A stretch of DNA of 64,000 nt from the NCBI GenBank assembly GCA_030141605.1, contig JAQGDQ010000067.1:434001-498000 (forward strand), read 5' to 3'. The translations under genes and the position numbers were made by a program. This DNA comes from Tubiluchus corallicola. Taxonomy: Eukaryota; Priapulida; Priapulimorpha; Priapulimorphida; Tubiluchidae. The notes beneath the pieces were generated by a model. That model worked only from the letters and a program-made list of their open reading frames with translations. It did not search any database and was not told where the DNA came from. Below are positions 17,901-30,897 of the stretch, in pieces (position 1 is the first letter of the stretch; each line of letters starts with the position of its first letter).

Positions 17901-20900
17901 CAAGGTGAACACAGGGACATTTGAAAGATTTGGTATAGAATGATGTGCTATTAGTGAAAATGATCACTAGGGATGTTTGAAGCAATTATAATAGAAGAAT
18001 ATGAGTGTTTAAATTGTCACTGGCTGGTAAATCAATTAATGGAATGTGGTATCAAGCCAAATATGCACACTAGATGAAAATTATAAGCTAATATTTCATC
18101 AGATATTTCCAATAACACAATAACTACTATTAAGCAAGATTTTAGTAATTAGTGTCAGCATTATGAAACTAATATTTTATAATTTTATAATTAACTTTAC
18201 AATTAGTTAATAATTAGTTTCATAATACATTTCAAATTTTTGTAAAAAAATTAAATGGCAAAAAGTAATTTGAATGACAATACTCACAGCAATTGTTTGC
18301 GTGGCTTTTTCCTTGGTGAAGCTTCAACAGACGGAACTTCTGATGCAACTGATCCCAAAGTTGCTAATCCTGGTCAGCAGAAAGGCAGATGTGATGATAG
18401 TTTTTAGAAAATAGTTATAGTTGTATCATAAATATATAATTACAAATAAAAAGACAGCACAAATTAATTATTAATTTTCTTTGAAAATGCAGTCGATTGG
18501 TAATTCTCTGAACAAGCTTATTTTAAATCCTATATAAAGCATTACTTTGATGTTTAACAGTACCAGTCAAATCTATAAAAAACAATTCACTGGTGTAATG
18601 GTTTTTGTTTCACTTTAAAATGCCTTCTGCGATATCAAATTAGGTTAGCTGAATCACAAGTAGGACATAGAAAGCGTCCAAGCAATCAGCAAGCAAAAAG
18701 CGTTTATTTCTTTTTTAACATCATTTGTGTAATCACATTACACAGCTTGCCTTAACTTGGGATGGATTTTTAGATACTGAACTGTGATAAGCCAAAGTTG
18801 ATAAACCTAATGGTTTCATCCAACTGTAGATAGGTGGTTTTGATTGATTGCTACCAGTAAGAGAATTCTGACCAGCTCTGTTGATACCGAGAGGTTGTGG
18901 ATTCCAATCTTATTTGAATTACATTTTAGTGCCTTGCCCTTTAAATAATTACCAGGCTTATTATAGTTCAATATCTAAAAATAATATCATTTATCGTACG
19001 TCATTTTAAAAAATCAATTATGAATTATATTTCAGATGTCATTGTGTTCAAACCAGGTAGAATATTGGCCAGTCTGTTACAGAATTTTTAACTAATTTCA
19101 GCTTGTTCACAGGAATTGGCAAGGCTTGTCATATTTGCTTTTTCTTACCATTCTCTGCATTGTCTTGAGACTCTTGCTTGATATCTGAGCTCAGTGGGCT
19201 AAAATCTGAAATCATTGACTGCATGCCATTAGACTCTGCAGATTCTGTACTAGAATGACTTGCTTCACAAACAGTAGACGGTTGCTCAACAATTAAACTG
19301 CAAAGAAATTACAGATAAAATTGTCAAAAGAGTAAAAGAAAAGAAAAAATAACTAAAAAATTGTCTGTGTTGTGTTTATGTACGTTTTATGTATGAATAA
19401 ATAATAAATAAAATAAATAAATATTCATGCACAAAGTCAGCACCTGTCTCAAGACTAGGAAGCAGGAGTGCTAGATGAGTATTGACATTTAATAACAATA
19501 TATCAACTTCATGTTCGAAAATAATCATACATATATTGGACTTGCATATTGTGCATCTTAATTATAGCTTCAGTCTTATTCAATGGCCATGTTAATGCAT
19601 TGGTTCCTAAACAATTTACACCTGCACTATTTAAAATGTCTTGAACATTATAGTTCATTAGGAAGTGAATAATTGTTTTAAGAACAAAATAATATCATTA
19701 ATATTTGCTTTGGCATGATGTATGATTTGATTTTGATGTGGCCCGGTTTTAACTGGACGTACTAGGATTTCACAAACCTATTAAATAAAGCCACGCCTTT
19801 CATGAGAAATAATGTAAATGCACAGAGATTGTATATTGTTCATTTATTTGGTTAAATAAAACTTTCAAATGTACTGGAGTTAGTAGCAATATGACATCAC
19901 AGTCCAAGAAGAATTCACTCAATGGCAAGTGAACACTGTATTTGTGCTGCAAAATAATGATGTAAATAGCACTTAATGCAAGTTAAATGTATATTTTAAT
20001 TTCTGATTAACTGCAGTTTTGAATTATCCACCCAAGCTCAGTCGAAGGTTAGCATGGACTGACATTCATGATTTCAAAATTGTATACCTAATTTTTGATG
20101 GTGTAGTTGTAGTGAAGCCCTTGCTTTCCTGAAGGGGACTATTACTTGCACTGCTATCAATCCATGCACTCGACACTGATGGTGTTTTTTTAACAGGTGT
20201 TCTAAAAAATATCAAAGCAGATCACACAGATATAGAGAACTCACAATTAATGTTCCACAGACTTTTTCATGCCCATCAGTTATGAGCAATCAGAACTGAG
20301 TGAGTGAGTGATGTTTTTACTCAATTTGGCAATGCAAGCCAAAATTTAACACTCAACACCAAGGCACTCACTTCTGAATATCTGTAGTATGATGGGAAGA
20401 AACCTAATTACCAAGAATAATAATCTAAGATGAAGTTCTGAATAGCAGAGATGTCTTGACCACGTCCAGATATATCTTCTATCAACGACAGAAATAGACG
20501 GAAGCAATATATGAACCCACATAAAAAGATACGAGTTTTTGCAGTGATCAACAATCCATATAGTAATCAAGCTTTATACTGGTTAATTCTTATCCAAGTA
20601 AATACCTTGATTATTCAGCTGTTCCCCTTGCCCACTTAAGCAAAAGAAATTTGTTTGAACATACCCGTCATTTGTTCGCTTGCGAAGAATGCTTGGTCTA
20701 GGAGATGTAGCATTTGTATTAGTGGTTGGTGTTTGCAACGGATGTCCATTTGGTGCTGCTGCTCTAATAGCAACCACATCAACCGTTGCACTATGTGTAG
20801 TCATTGGCTCTCCAGAAGATACTAACAACCACAAAAAATAAAGTAATACAAATGTTTAGTATGACCACCGTACGTTTAATGTTAAAGCTAAAATTAACAG

Positions 20901-23900
20901 CAATGTAAAAACACAATTCTATCTAACACAAAAGCTACTCAACATACCAACACCAGACTGGGGAGCACTAATAGGTCCGTAAGTGCGAACACCAGTAAAA
21001 GCTTGTTGATAGGAGGTACCACGAAACTCACTGCGACCATAATATGTTGGCACCTGCACAGCTGATCTGTAAATAGAAACTGCTTTGGTAATATATAATA
21101 ACGTTTGGTATCATCTATTAAAAAACTCTAAGACAATGCATTATTTATTTAACTGACAAAGTTATTACCTGAGCTCTTGCTGTCTTGGATCAGCCAGATT
21201 AGCTTGTGTTGGGTGCACAGATGAATTTGTTGGTAAAACACTTGTTGAAGTGATTTTCAAGTCTACTGGACCACCAATAGGAGCGACATCAGCAGTGGTT
21301 GCTTGAGTTACAATTCCTGTATCTTTTGGCTTAAGCGTAAAATCTGATGCACTTTTTACAATCTGGTTGCTACAAGGTTCTGTAGCAGTATTTTGCAAAG
21401 CAGCAGCAGTTGATACAGTACTGTTAAATGTGCCGGCAGTATGAGATTTGCCCGTAGAGGAAGTAGTAACCATTCTAGTTGAGGGACAGACTGTTTCCAT
21501 GCCCGATGAATTAGTTCCTGCCACAGTTATGAGAGTGGGAGTGATAATTTTGGCTGTTGCTGATTTCATACTTGTAACAGAAGCAGTGCTTCTAGCAGAG
21601 ACTGGAGCTCCAGAAATACTACGACTGACAGTACCGCCAGATACTGGTGCAAGCGAAGTTTCTAAAGCTCCAGAAACGTTGCCAGAAAATGCCATTACTG
21701 TTCCGGATGTTATCCCTAATGATGTAGTGGCAACAGAAACAGGAGTGGCCGACATGATTCTAGTTGCACTAGACAAGTTCTGCACGTAAGATGAAACGGG
21801 AGCGGTCATGATACCTCTTGTTACTTCAATGAGTGGTGCAGTTGGACTAGTAAAACTGCCTGGCATGTAAACGATATTGTGTGGTGCAGAAATCATCTCA
21901 GAGTGACCTCTACTTGTTATTGCTGCATGTTGTTGATGAGAATATGGTTTACCTAAAATAATTTATTCACAATAGTTAAATTGCTAACAATAAAAAGAAG
22001 CCATAAGTTCTAAACTTTACAAAGCCTGCTGTCAGATTATAGCAAGACCATAGACAATTTCGTGTTTGTCCAGGTCACATGTGAGTTTAGCTTCATTTTT
22101 ATCTTGATAAGTATACAATAATAATGTAATAATAACTGCGCTCTGCAGAATATCAATACCTGATATTCCAGATTCACTAGCAGCTAACTGAAATCCAGAA
22201 ATGTATGTTGTTGCTCCTGAAAAATTAAAATGTAAATTCCACTAATTGCCATTGCCCTAATTAGTGTCACCTTTAAGTAAAAATACTTTGACCTAGTACT
22301 TATCTAGTCCTTAAGCTACTGAAGACCTCTCAAGTTTTTTGAACGTTATAACCAAAAATAATAAATAATAAATACATTGTACCTGGCTTGCTGACACGCA
22401 ATGAAGGATAATCGATTTTCTCTTTTACATCCCTAGATAACGGATGAGGTACAGCTGAATGTGATGTTTGCAGAGAAAGATAATTCTGCATTGTCATTGC
22501 ATGACTATTTCTGCCATGTGGTAATGGTGACTGATAGATGAAATGGTGGTCAATCTGTTTAGGAGAAGTGTGAACTTTAGGATGCTGCTGCACGATTGGA
22601 GGCGGCGGAGTTTTAGTTCGAGGTGCAGTTCTGGGAAGACTAGCAGCATGTCTTGACGGTGGCGGAGTAGTGGCTTTCAAAGGTTTCTGTAATGAAAGGG
22701 GATAAGCAGGTCGCGTCACCTGTGTTCGCAAAGTCGATGTCGGACAAGCCTGAACTTGAACAGGTTGAGATACATAAGGACGGTCAATGTGAGTCTGAGA
22801 CACAGTAGTAACTTGAGCTGCAAGTGACCGGGCTGGAATGGAAAGCGCTCGAGATGAACTAGAAGCACTAACAGTAGCCTTTTGTTGCATTCCAACAGCT
22901 GACATATTGGTAAGCATGTGAACTTGATGAGTGCTGGACTGAACTGTTGTTGAACTTGCTTTTGGATGGGTAATAGAGTGAGCATTGCTAACTGACTGTG
23001 GAATGCCGGCATACATAGTGGGGTAAATTGACTGTAAATTCATGGCAGCTGATGGTGGCATTATAGATTGTGTGATGTGTATAGGTTTTACGTGACTCAC
23101 ATTACGCGAATCAATAGGCATAATTTGTGAGGGAGTGGTTACAGTTGTAGCTCCTGCTGCTGCAGCTGGCATACTCATGCTGTAAGCTGGCCTGCAAGTA
23201 ACAAACACACATAAATTTCTTGACACAAATTAAGAATTACAACACTTATATACAAAAACGCATTATAGTCGTGAGTGGTTCTTACAGAATTTTTGATAAT
23301 TCGTGGCAATATTATGTTGCAAGAAAGTATACATGAGAATGAAGTATTTGGGTACTAGTATGTTTGGTGTCATTCAGGCAAAGTCCTGGCCACAAAATCA
23401 TCAAAGTCCGAGGACTGGAGGATACACACAATCAGTGAATACTGAATTAAATGTGACTTCTTCCGTTGCTAACAATTTATTATATTAAAAATGCCAAACA
23501 TAACAACTGTAGAATTAGTAACATTGACAACATTATTAGAAATTCTATGGTAAACCTATAAAAATTATTATAAAAAAAGTTGAAAGCTATCTTAAGATTT
23601 AGAGAAACATAGCCCAAGTTAAGCCACTGCCCATGGCTAGCAAGTGTATCTGTAAATACATGCACCAAAAACACTAGGAAGCTATATCATTAAATACTCT
23701 CACTATACTGGTTAATTGCAATAAGACAAGTAATAGCTACTAGCAAAGCTAAATTTAAAAAACTTTATAGAAGTTTGCCACTCTAAGAGAAATTTCACAG
23801 AATTTCACCACTAGGATTGGGGTATTGTTGCAATCTGGTTCCAAATTAAAATTTTGGTGAAAAATTTTTCCTAAGTATTCCAAAAACTTCAGCTGCTGAT

Positions 23901-26900
23901 AAATTTGAAAGACGTCTGCTGTTGATAGCACAAAAATATATGCTAGAATTACATAACATTCATTACATGTTGTGCCTCTAATAGCAGACATTCTACGAAC
24001 TATTCAATGTTAAATTTCTCATTGAAAATGGAATCCAGAATGCCAAAATATTTGTCTTATAAACAAAAACTAATTTAATGAAATACATCTGTCAACATCT
24101 CACCTATTTAGCAATTCTGCAGGTTGTGCTATGGCTGTACTAGTCTTTGCTGTAAGTGCTGTACCCAACTGTTTAGTTGTTGCTATAGGTGTACCATGAC
24201 CCTAGCATAACAAGATATTTATAAGTAGGACACACCAACAGTATAGGAATCTCTACACTAATGAACTCACATTAATGGACACACATGCCTTATATTTCAC
24301 ATCTGTGACCGTCTCACACTGGTGTACTTTCGTAGAAATAAAACAGAATACAGAATAGTAACGTACAATACAGTATAAATCATCCATAAGTTTTTAACGT
24401 TCTTGTGCTACTACTCAACAACATTATGCACAGAAAACTAAATGCTGTTTGTACTGACTCATGATTGTGTGCCATTCTGAGCAATTCAATGCTTTTACAA
24501 CAAGCAAATAATATGACCAGGTTCTCAACTTATCATAATTCTAATTTAGGCTTCACTTTATCTATCATTCTAGCTTGAGTCCCAAGAAATTTTTCCATTA
24601 TACACTTAATGCATTGCCTTGTTCTAGGAAGCATCTTTCAAAAGTCAAACAGCTTTTGAGAGGTCACAAGCAAGAAGATTATACTCGCATTTGCTTGTTG
24701 GAGCACTTAAATAATGAAAGAGTTGACAAACCTGTATGCCAGCATGCATGGGAAGAATTGCAGGTGAAGGAAGCCTTAAAACAGCTGCAGCAATTGCAGA
24801 TTTTGATGCTGTGACACCTGCAGCCCCTGTAATCAATAACTCAGGTTTGTAATAGACACTTTAGAAAACAAAGCAGTTGGTAACTACATGCTACAGTTGA
24901 GGAAAAAGAATCTGTACTTGCATATGTAGTTTGCACAGTCTTCATGCAAAAAAGCTAGGTATAGTAAGTCCTCACTTAACGACACCAAAGCCAAGCTTAG
25001 GTCGACTTGAACACAACTCGCAGAAAACAGTCGTAGACACCCGCTCAGGTCGACTGCGACTGATTTTCAGCAACTGCGAGCAACTAGGAAGATGCAAGTT
25101 CCAGCGAGTCGCTGCACTGCTCAAGTCGACGACAACTGAGCGTACGCGATTGGAACTTTTCCAGTGAAACTGATTATATTAGCTATCAATTAGAAGACAA
25201 TATTATGTTTTCTTTTTGAAAACTTTAGCTATAGCAAAATTGTTGTTCTCACCTTTATAACAGTGGCATGAACATCGAATATGAAAATTAAACAAACGTA
25301 ATATTCCGTTTTCAATGGTAAATGTCTGCTAAATTTTGTACCAGACGATATTAGGGGTTTCATTTTTTAGTACATAGCTCACACCTTTCTAGGATGTCTT
25401 AAAAAATAAATGGTGATTGGTGGTATCCAGCAGCTCAGTTCCAGCAAGTTGCAAACAATGCTCAAGTTGCTGCGATCGATTGGAAGTGGGGGGGACAGTA
25501 TCCCGTGAGCATGAGGAACTGAGTTGCGCTGCAAGGCTGCGTATGTCAACTGGATACACTTGGAACTGGCGGCATGCAGTTGCCCCTACTAGCTGCCAGT
25601 TGGCGAGACTCCAGTTGCTCTCAGTTGTGTTGTGTCGCACAGTTGACCTAAGCCTGCCTTAATGCGTTCCAGCAAAACTCCCTGTTAAGGGAAACATCGT
25701 TATATAAAACAATGTCTTCCATAGGAAACAATGTAAAAGTATTCAGTCGAATTTCCCCGCCCAAAGATTAATAATGGTTGGCTTACGTAAGAGCACTTAC
25801 TAAGTTAGCCTGCAAGAAAAAAATCAATAATGCTTGGCTAATAAATCAAACACTTTATGACGTTTATTCCAGACAATTTTTAACTAAAAGCTAAAGAAAA
25901 CTAAAATTTGCAATGAAAATTCAAACTTGGAACATAGGCTTTCTTTCTTGCATACACATTGACCGCCTTGTACCATTTCTTCCTCTTTCTTTTCCTGCAT
26001 ACAGTTTTTTACAAAAAAAATCTAGCGTTGATCACACAGACTCTTTCTTTTTTTGTGCTAAAACTTCTTTCCAACATTAAAGCATTAGCAACATCTTGTC
26101 CCACTTCTGAACTTCGCTCTCTATCTAGATTATTTTTACAACAAAATTCAAATCTAGTGCTAATACTGCCTTTTTAAAAACTTTATGCAGATGTTTAATG
26201 GTAACTATTTCTGATTAACAATCCCGAGAATATTTCTAGTGGTGTTTTTCAGACAATGTAAATGCAAATGAGGTGAACACAGCAATAATTAACCCACTAA
26301 TGTGGCATCAGTGGAATTTCATCTCAGTGGTTTTGTTTACAGCAAACTCAACAGTGTTTAATTGAATGTGAATAAAGATGAAATGCTTACCTCTAGGCAA
26401 ATGTGTAGCATACATCTGCTGATGATGGAGTGGTGCAGAATTATAGCTACCTATCAACTGTCCAGTACTAGCTCTAATTACTGTAGTAAATGGTGCTGTA
26501 TTTACTGACGTAGGCTGAGAATCACCTTTTCATAGCAAAAATAAAATGTAGAATGTATCAGAAATGTAAAAATGTTGTGCTATAATTAGATAACCATATA
26601 TATAGTAGTACAAAATTTATATATAATTTCCAAAAATGTAAAGAATGAAAAAACATGATCGTTTACAATCGGCAAAATCTTGGATAAAATTTACACTTTT
26701 TTATACCATTCTGCACAATGCAAAGCAGAACCAAGCTCACAGGGCTCATTATTAAGACAAACTTCTAAGATGAGACACTTGTACTAATTACATTTCGATG
26801 TTTAGTGATGTGTCTGGTGTTACCTTCCAGCAAAGCTCCCACAGCATATTTGACTGCAACACTATATTTGACTTACCTAACTTTTTTTATACCATTCTGC

Positions 26901-28380
26901 AAATTGCAAAGCAGAACCAAGCTCACAGGGCTCATTATTAAGACAAACTTCTAAGATGAGACACTTGTACTAATTACATTTCGATGTTTAGTGATGTGTC
27001 TGGTGTTACCTTCCAGCAAAGCTCCCATAGCATATTTGACTGCAACACTATATTTGACTTACCTAACTGTAGAGTGAAGGAAGTGAAGCCTAGCAATTAA
27101 CGATAGATTAACTAATATCTGTACATGCTACAACAATCATAACATGCAATTTAAATGTTATCATAAATGCAAATGTTACATTTCAAGAAATCAGTTGTAG
27201 TGTACGTATAACAGCTTAAAGGAAGAATGTTTCAATAGCTTTTTACTGCAGCAAATCATAATAATGTAGAGCAGTGTTTTAACCTGTTGTAACTTGTGGC
27301 TTTCCTGTCAACTGAAAAACTGGAGCTGGAGCAATTGGTCTCACTCCACCAATGGTTGTTACTCGATTACATGTACCTGCCTATATAAAGATATGTACTT
27401 TGCATGTAAAAAATGTTTACTCATCTTGAATATTGCTGGTATTCAAAATTTAAATTTTACAACAAGATAGTATCCATTCAAAATACTGAACACTTTGGAA
27501 TTTGTAAATTCACCTCAGACATAATACGCCACAAGGCGAACACTCAGTTGTAAAAAAGAGATTACTCTTATTGCAAATTCAGTAATAAGCGAGCAAGGTG
27601 GTCTTCTTGTTTATGTTTACTTGATATCTAAAACATACACAGTATATACTGCTTTTGGTACTTGATGATAAAGCAGGCAATAAAGCAGAAGTTGGATTAC
27701 AAGAAGTCTCAATTCGAGTCATTGTACAAATTTATCAATTGAAACTGAGGCGACAAATGAATTAAGTAAATAATTAGCACAGAATGCATGTAGTGATACT
27801 CATAGAATGCGACACTGTAGAAGATTTTAACGAAGAGATTTGCTTTTAATAATACGGCACATATTTCCTAATGTTATGTACGATAAAATTCAGTGCAAAT
27901 CTAAATGTATTAGCTCTGGCATGCAAACCGAATGTATTAAATCGAAATGTATGCAAATCAAACATAAATAAGTAATGTACTAACTTAATCGTAATGCCAG
28001 AAGTGTATTTGTGGCTCAGAAAATAACAGAATGTAGCAGTATTATACTTGACGAAACCATTGTTTTTTCCTAACATAAAATTTTAAAGAAACACAAAGTT
28101 TTATTTCAAAATTGTAACTGAACCAACACAAGCTACACAGTCCCTTGCAGTTGTAAGGAGTAGACCATGACATATGAAGTAAATAAAGCCAGTATCCAGA
28201 CAATTTGCTTACCTGGGTTGAAGTAATTACAGGCTTCATATTATCAACAGATTTAACAACAGTAAGCGGTGGATTTTCAGACTTCCTCACTACTTGATCA
28301 GTAACTGTTTCAACTGGCTGAGCTTGACTTTGTCTTGCATGTGCTTGACCAGACAAACCCGATGGCTGAATGTTACTCAT
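11943..28380 (-). CDS. SAP130: Sin3A-associated protein SAP130, complete 18-exon model
   Basis: Coding order: 28380-28213, 27380-27284, 26525-26391, 24826-24732, 24201-24104, 23191-22383, 22216-22160, 21952-21169, 21066-20948, 20821-20665, 20201-20088, 19297-19149, 18369-18288, 17766-17618, 14633-14505, 13739-13636, 12341-12228, 12092-11943. All phases agree (3510 nt, about 1169 residues plus TAG; human is about 1050). SAP130 is a nuclear subunit of the Sin3-HDAC corepressor. Shared landmarks in order: RPIAPAP, a long Ser/Thr/Pro-rich middle coded by two exons of about 800 nt, SPRPSILRK, SPRKKPRKQ, then the C-terminal domain with MTLLSSFKPSWK, HHFQRY-like NHFQRYTDVKVK, GWKLYHL, LQEGL, QGN-type GNVQRSKL, LKALDHK and a lysine-rich end. 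The ATG at 28380 is the first in the opening exon. The least certain joint is 17618 to 14633: a longer acceptor at 14673 is open but out of phase with this donor. Small first and middle exons rest on splice sites and phase. Confidence 0.92.
13541..13617 (-). repeat. tRNA-like sequence, probable SINE head
   Basis: On the - strand, TTAGCTGGCT resembles an A box and GGGTTCGAATCC (13559-13548) is a near-perfect B box. The spacing of about 50 nt is typical of tRNA-derived SINEs. No cloverleaf with a good acceptor stem forms, so it is not called as a tRNA gene. It lies in a SAP130 intron. Confidence 0.4.
16926..17141 (+). pseudogene. hAT-type transposase BED-finger fragment
   Basis: An ORF of 71 codons contains QCHKEVSEATTELFQHVRYK followed by H-P-E. 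This resembles the BED zinc finger of hAT transposases: C-x2-C, a T-x-L-x-x-H element, and H-x4-H then PE. The first cysteine position is arginine (R-K-Q-C), so the finger is damaged. Following sequence has stops. It sits antisense inside a SAP130 intron. The similarity is short, so the call is tentative. Confidence 0.4.
18161..18225. repeat. Perfect 13-bp inverted repeat, spacer 39 nt
   Basis: TTATGAAACTAAT at 18161-18173 is the reverse complement of 18213-18225; the spacer is almost pure A/T. It may be the remains of a very small MITE. It lies in a SAP130 intron. Confidence 0.5.
24964..25800. mobile_element. Pogo/Tigger-like non-autonomous DNA element in SAP130 intron
   Basis: The left end GTAAGTCCTCACTTAACG and the reverse-complemented right end GTAAGTGCTCTTACGTAA agree at 9 of the first 10 bases, with TA on both outer sides (24962-24963 and 25801-25802). 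'Cacttaacgac' and 'gttaagggaaacatcgtta' near the ends resemble subterminal parts of pogo-family elements. The interior is clearly richer in G+C than its surroundings and is packed with CAACTG/CAGTTG and GTCGAC-type words. No transposase ORF is present. Confidence 0.5.
26696..27066. repeat. Tandem duplication, two copies of 185-186 bp, in SAP130 intron
   Basis: Copies 26696-26880 and 26881-27066 differ by only a few bases (one T in the opening T-run, a small change at 'ctgcacaatg/ctgcaaattg', and one C/T). Direct abutment and high identity indicate a recent duplication. No coding exon is recognised inside; it lies between SAP130 exons 2 and 3. Confidence 0.9.
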
Positions 28381-29300
28381 TTTCTTGTCCTATTTAATAG
28401 AAAACTTTAAAGAATTTCAATTCAAAGCAGGCTCGAAATACCTGGATTCGCATTGCAATTCATTCCATAAATTACTGCCGTTGCTCGTTGTTTTTAGTCT
28501 GGTAAAGCAACGACTGCTCCACAAAAACTTTGGTGTCTTCACGTCAGATTACGTAAATATTGCCATATAATAACACTAAATAAGTTAACGCATGCATGTC
28601 TGCCACAAAATAAGCTGAAGAAACCTATTAAGTATTTTACCTATTTGTTTAAACACTTTCGGCATCATTATTAAATCAGGAAAATCTTTTTATGTACAGC
28701 TGCTTCTATTCCAGCAGTCGCCCAGGCAAGCTTATAAGTTTAACTTTTGTAGCTTGATACCAACCACCCCGCTGTCCGGAGTAACTCATCATGAAACAAC
28801 CTGGTTTTGATAATGACTGTCATAGTAAATGAGTACATTCACGATAAAATGCGGATTTCAGTTGTCAAAAAACAAAACAATTTCACTACTGATTAAAGAG
28901 TAGGTAGGAGTAATGCTTCATAAATCAGATTTGTGAGCATAACGGGTATTGGTTGTTTAATTTTACACAACATACAGAAAGCTATCAGTTTGCTTCTAAG
29001 TTTTAAGACAAACATGTTTTGCATGGCAGTAACTGTGCCAAAACAGCTATCAGGCTAGGTGGCACTTAATAAGTGCAGATTTAAAGCAGAATGCAAAGTA
29101 AAATACAACTGCTGCTGCACTTTCATGGTTATCTTTTCTTGTTACATTACAATCTACACTTGTATAATGACAAGCAAGTATAATTGTATAGTTACATGAA
29201 AATAATATAAAAATGAATAGCTAAAAATTGAAACTGTACTTTATTCACCTAATCTGTTTAGTCTGAAATTAGCGCCAAAAAACAGATTACAGCAAATGCC
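28381..29300. other. SAP130 upstream region
   Basis: About 900 bp before the SAP130 ATG with no recognised gene. It should contain the SAP130 5' UTR and promoter, but I see no unambiguous core element. Confidence 0.4.
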
Positions 29301-29309
29301 TTGCTAGTT

Positions 29310-29420
29310 ACACAGAGAAAGGACCCTCCCCCGCAGATTATAGCATGCAGCTTATGGGGGAGATGGAAGATGCCTTATGGACTATGGATTAGGGCTCGCT
29401 CCTCACAGCTTTCTCTGTGT
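29310..29420. repeat. Nested inverted repeat
   Basis: ACACAGAGAAAG (29310-29321) is the exact reverse complement of 29409-29420. Inside it, CTCCCCC and GGGGGAG form a second stem. This GC-richer island in AT-rich DNA may be a small fold-back element. Confidence 0.45.
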
Positions 29421-29504
29421 GACACCAGCCTAATGCTCCTTTCTTCTCCTCGCAATGACCAGTATCACTCATTATGTGACAATATTTGTGACTAAGTGTA
29501 TATA

Positions 29505-29510
<6 letters not shown>

Positions 29511-29560
<50 letters not shown>
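29511..29560. repeat. (AT)n-(GT)5 microsatellite
   Basis: About 20 AT dinucleotides to 29550, followed by five GT units at 29551-29560. Confidence 0.95.
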
Positions 29561-29594
29561 ATGTATTATCCATTGAGAAATAAATAAATTCAAA

Positions 29595-30420
29595 TTAAAC
29601 TAGTTAACAACGTTTCTGACGTGGTAAGAGACTAAAGATTTTGCAAACAATAGTTACAGAACTGGGCCTTGTAAAGATGCTAACCTTTTGTTTGAAAATT
29701 ATAATTTACATTTCACTGAATTTGCATTGCTGCTTGATTACATAGGAACTATGCTTCACAACAAAATTGCAACTTGCAACTTTTTAACCCATGACCCATT
29801 GGTCAGAGGTCAACCAATCGGGGCACAACTTAAACCACTAAATTTGGCTCACTGAGGCCTTTCATTTGATATACAAGCTACTTTTGTCGACCCTGGAAGG
29901 CATTGGTCTCCTCGACCCCTATTTTGCCCCTAATGGGGTCACAGGTTAACCATTCTCGTTGTAACCTATGCCATCCGATTTGCCTCATCGCCTCACCACT
30001 ATTTCTAAGTTTTTGGCCCCTACTGGGGTCAGAGATCAACAACCAATTGCTGAGTAGTTATTACCATTCAATTTGTCTCACTGAGACCTTTCATTTGATA
30101 TACTACAAGCTAGTTTCCGTTGAGAATGGAAGGCATTTCTTTCTACGACTCCTATTTTGTCCGCTCGTGGGGTCGCTGCTTAACTATTCTCATCATTACC
30201 TATGCCATTCGATCTACCTCACCTAGACCTTCCATTTGATATGCTACAAAGTACCATTGATCAACACTCGGTGCACTTCTGTTCCTCACCCCTATTTTTT
30301 GGTTTTTGCCCTATAGCGGAAAATTTTGCTAGACGCACATGTACCATATTTTGTGATGCGCAAGGCCATAATACCACCTAGGAACATACCAAATATTGTG
30401 GCTCTACCTCAAAAACTGTG
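29595..30420. repeat. Repeat element copy 1 with internal units of about 145 bp
   Basis: Opens with an 'actagttaacaacgtttctga' block that recurs at the start of copy 2 (near 30898). Inside are diverged units carrying CCTTTCATTTGATAT (near 29858, 30088 and 30228), 'ggcattTGTCTCcTCGACCCC' and 'GGGGTCA-AGGTTAACCATTCT' blocks. It ends with 'ACCAAATATTGTGGCTCTA-CTCAAAAACTGTGGGA'. ORFs crossing it, including one of 141 codons on the - strand, do not look like a protein family. Confidence 0.75.
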
Positions 30421-30897
30421 GGAGGAGATGGATCATAAAGAAAAATAAATGAAGCCTCGACTGCTCCGTGACCTTTGACCTGGCAACTCCGGTTACATGT
30501 ATACATAGATAACTTTGCCCAGAGAGTGTACCCTGTGAGTTTTGTGTTCCTAGCCCGCAGCATGTAAAAGGACACCAATTGGGGTACCCAAATTTTGCAT
30601 TTTGGCCCCTCCCTTGGGCATCTAAAGCTTGTCAGCTTTTTAAAACGCCAATTCCACCTGCCCCACAGAACTCGTGAAAAAAATTCGGAAAAAACCGAAA
30701 GCCCTAAGAGGAGATGCATCAATGGAAAAATTGACCGACGCCCACTGCCCTTTCCACTTGAACAGTGGTCAGCACAGTGACCACACTGTTGTACGTCTCC
30801 CACCCAGGGCTACCAACCCTGTGAGTTTGGTGACCCTAGCTTGCAAAGCTTAGGAGTTATTAAGTGTTAAAGATGGGAGAAAGAAATAACAATAATA

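Noticed and set aside
21448-21789. 113-codon + strand ORF
   Set aside because: Exactly antisense to the large Ser/Thr-rich SAP130 exon at 21169-21952; a composition shadow.
30378-30803. 141-codon - strand ORF
   Set aside because: Spans the edge of a repeat element whose units recur nearby; no protein-like motif.
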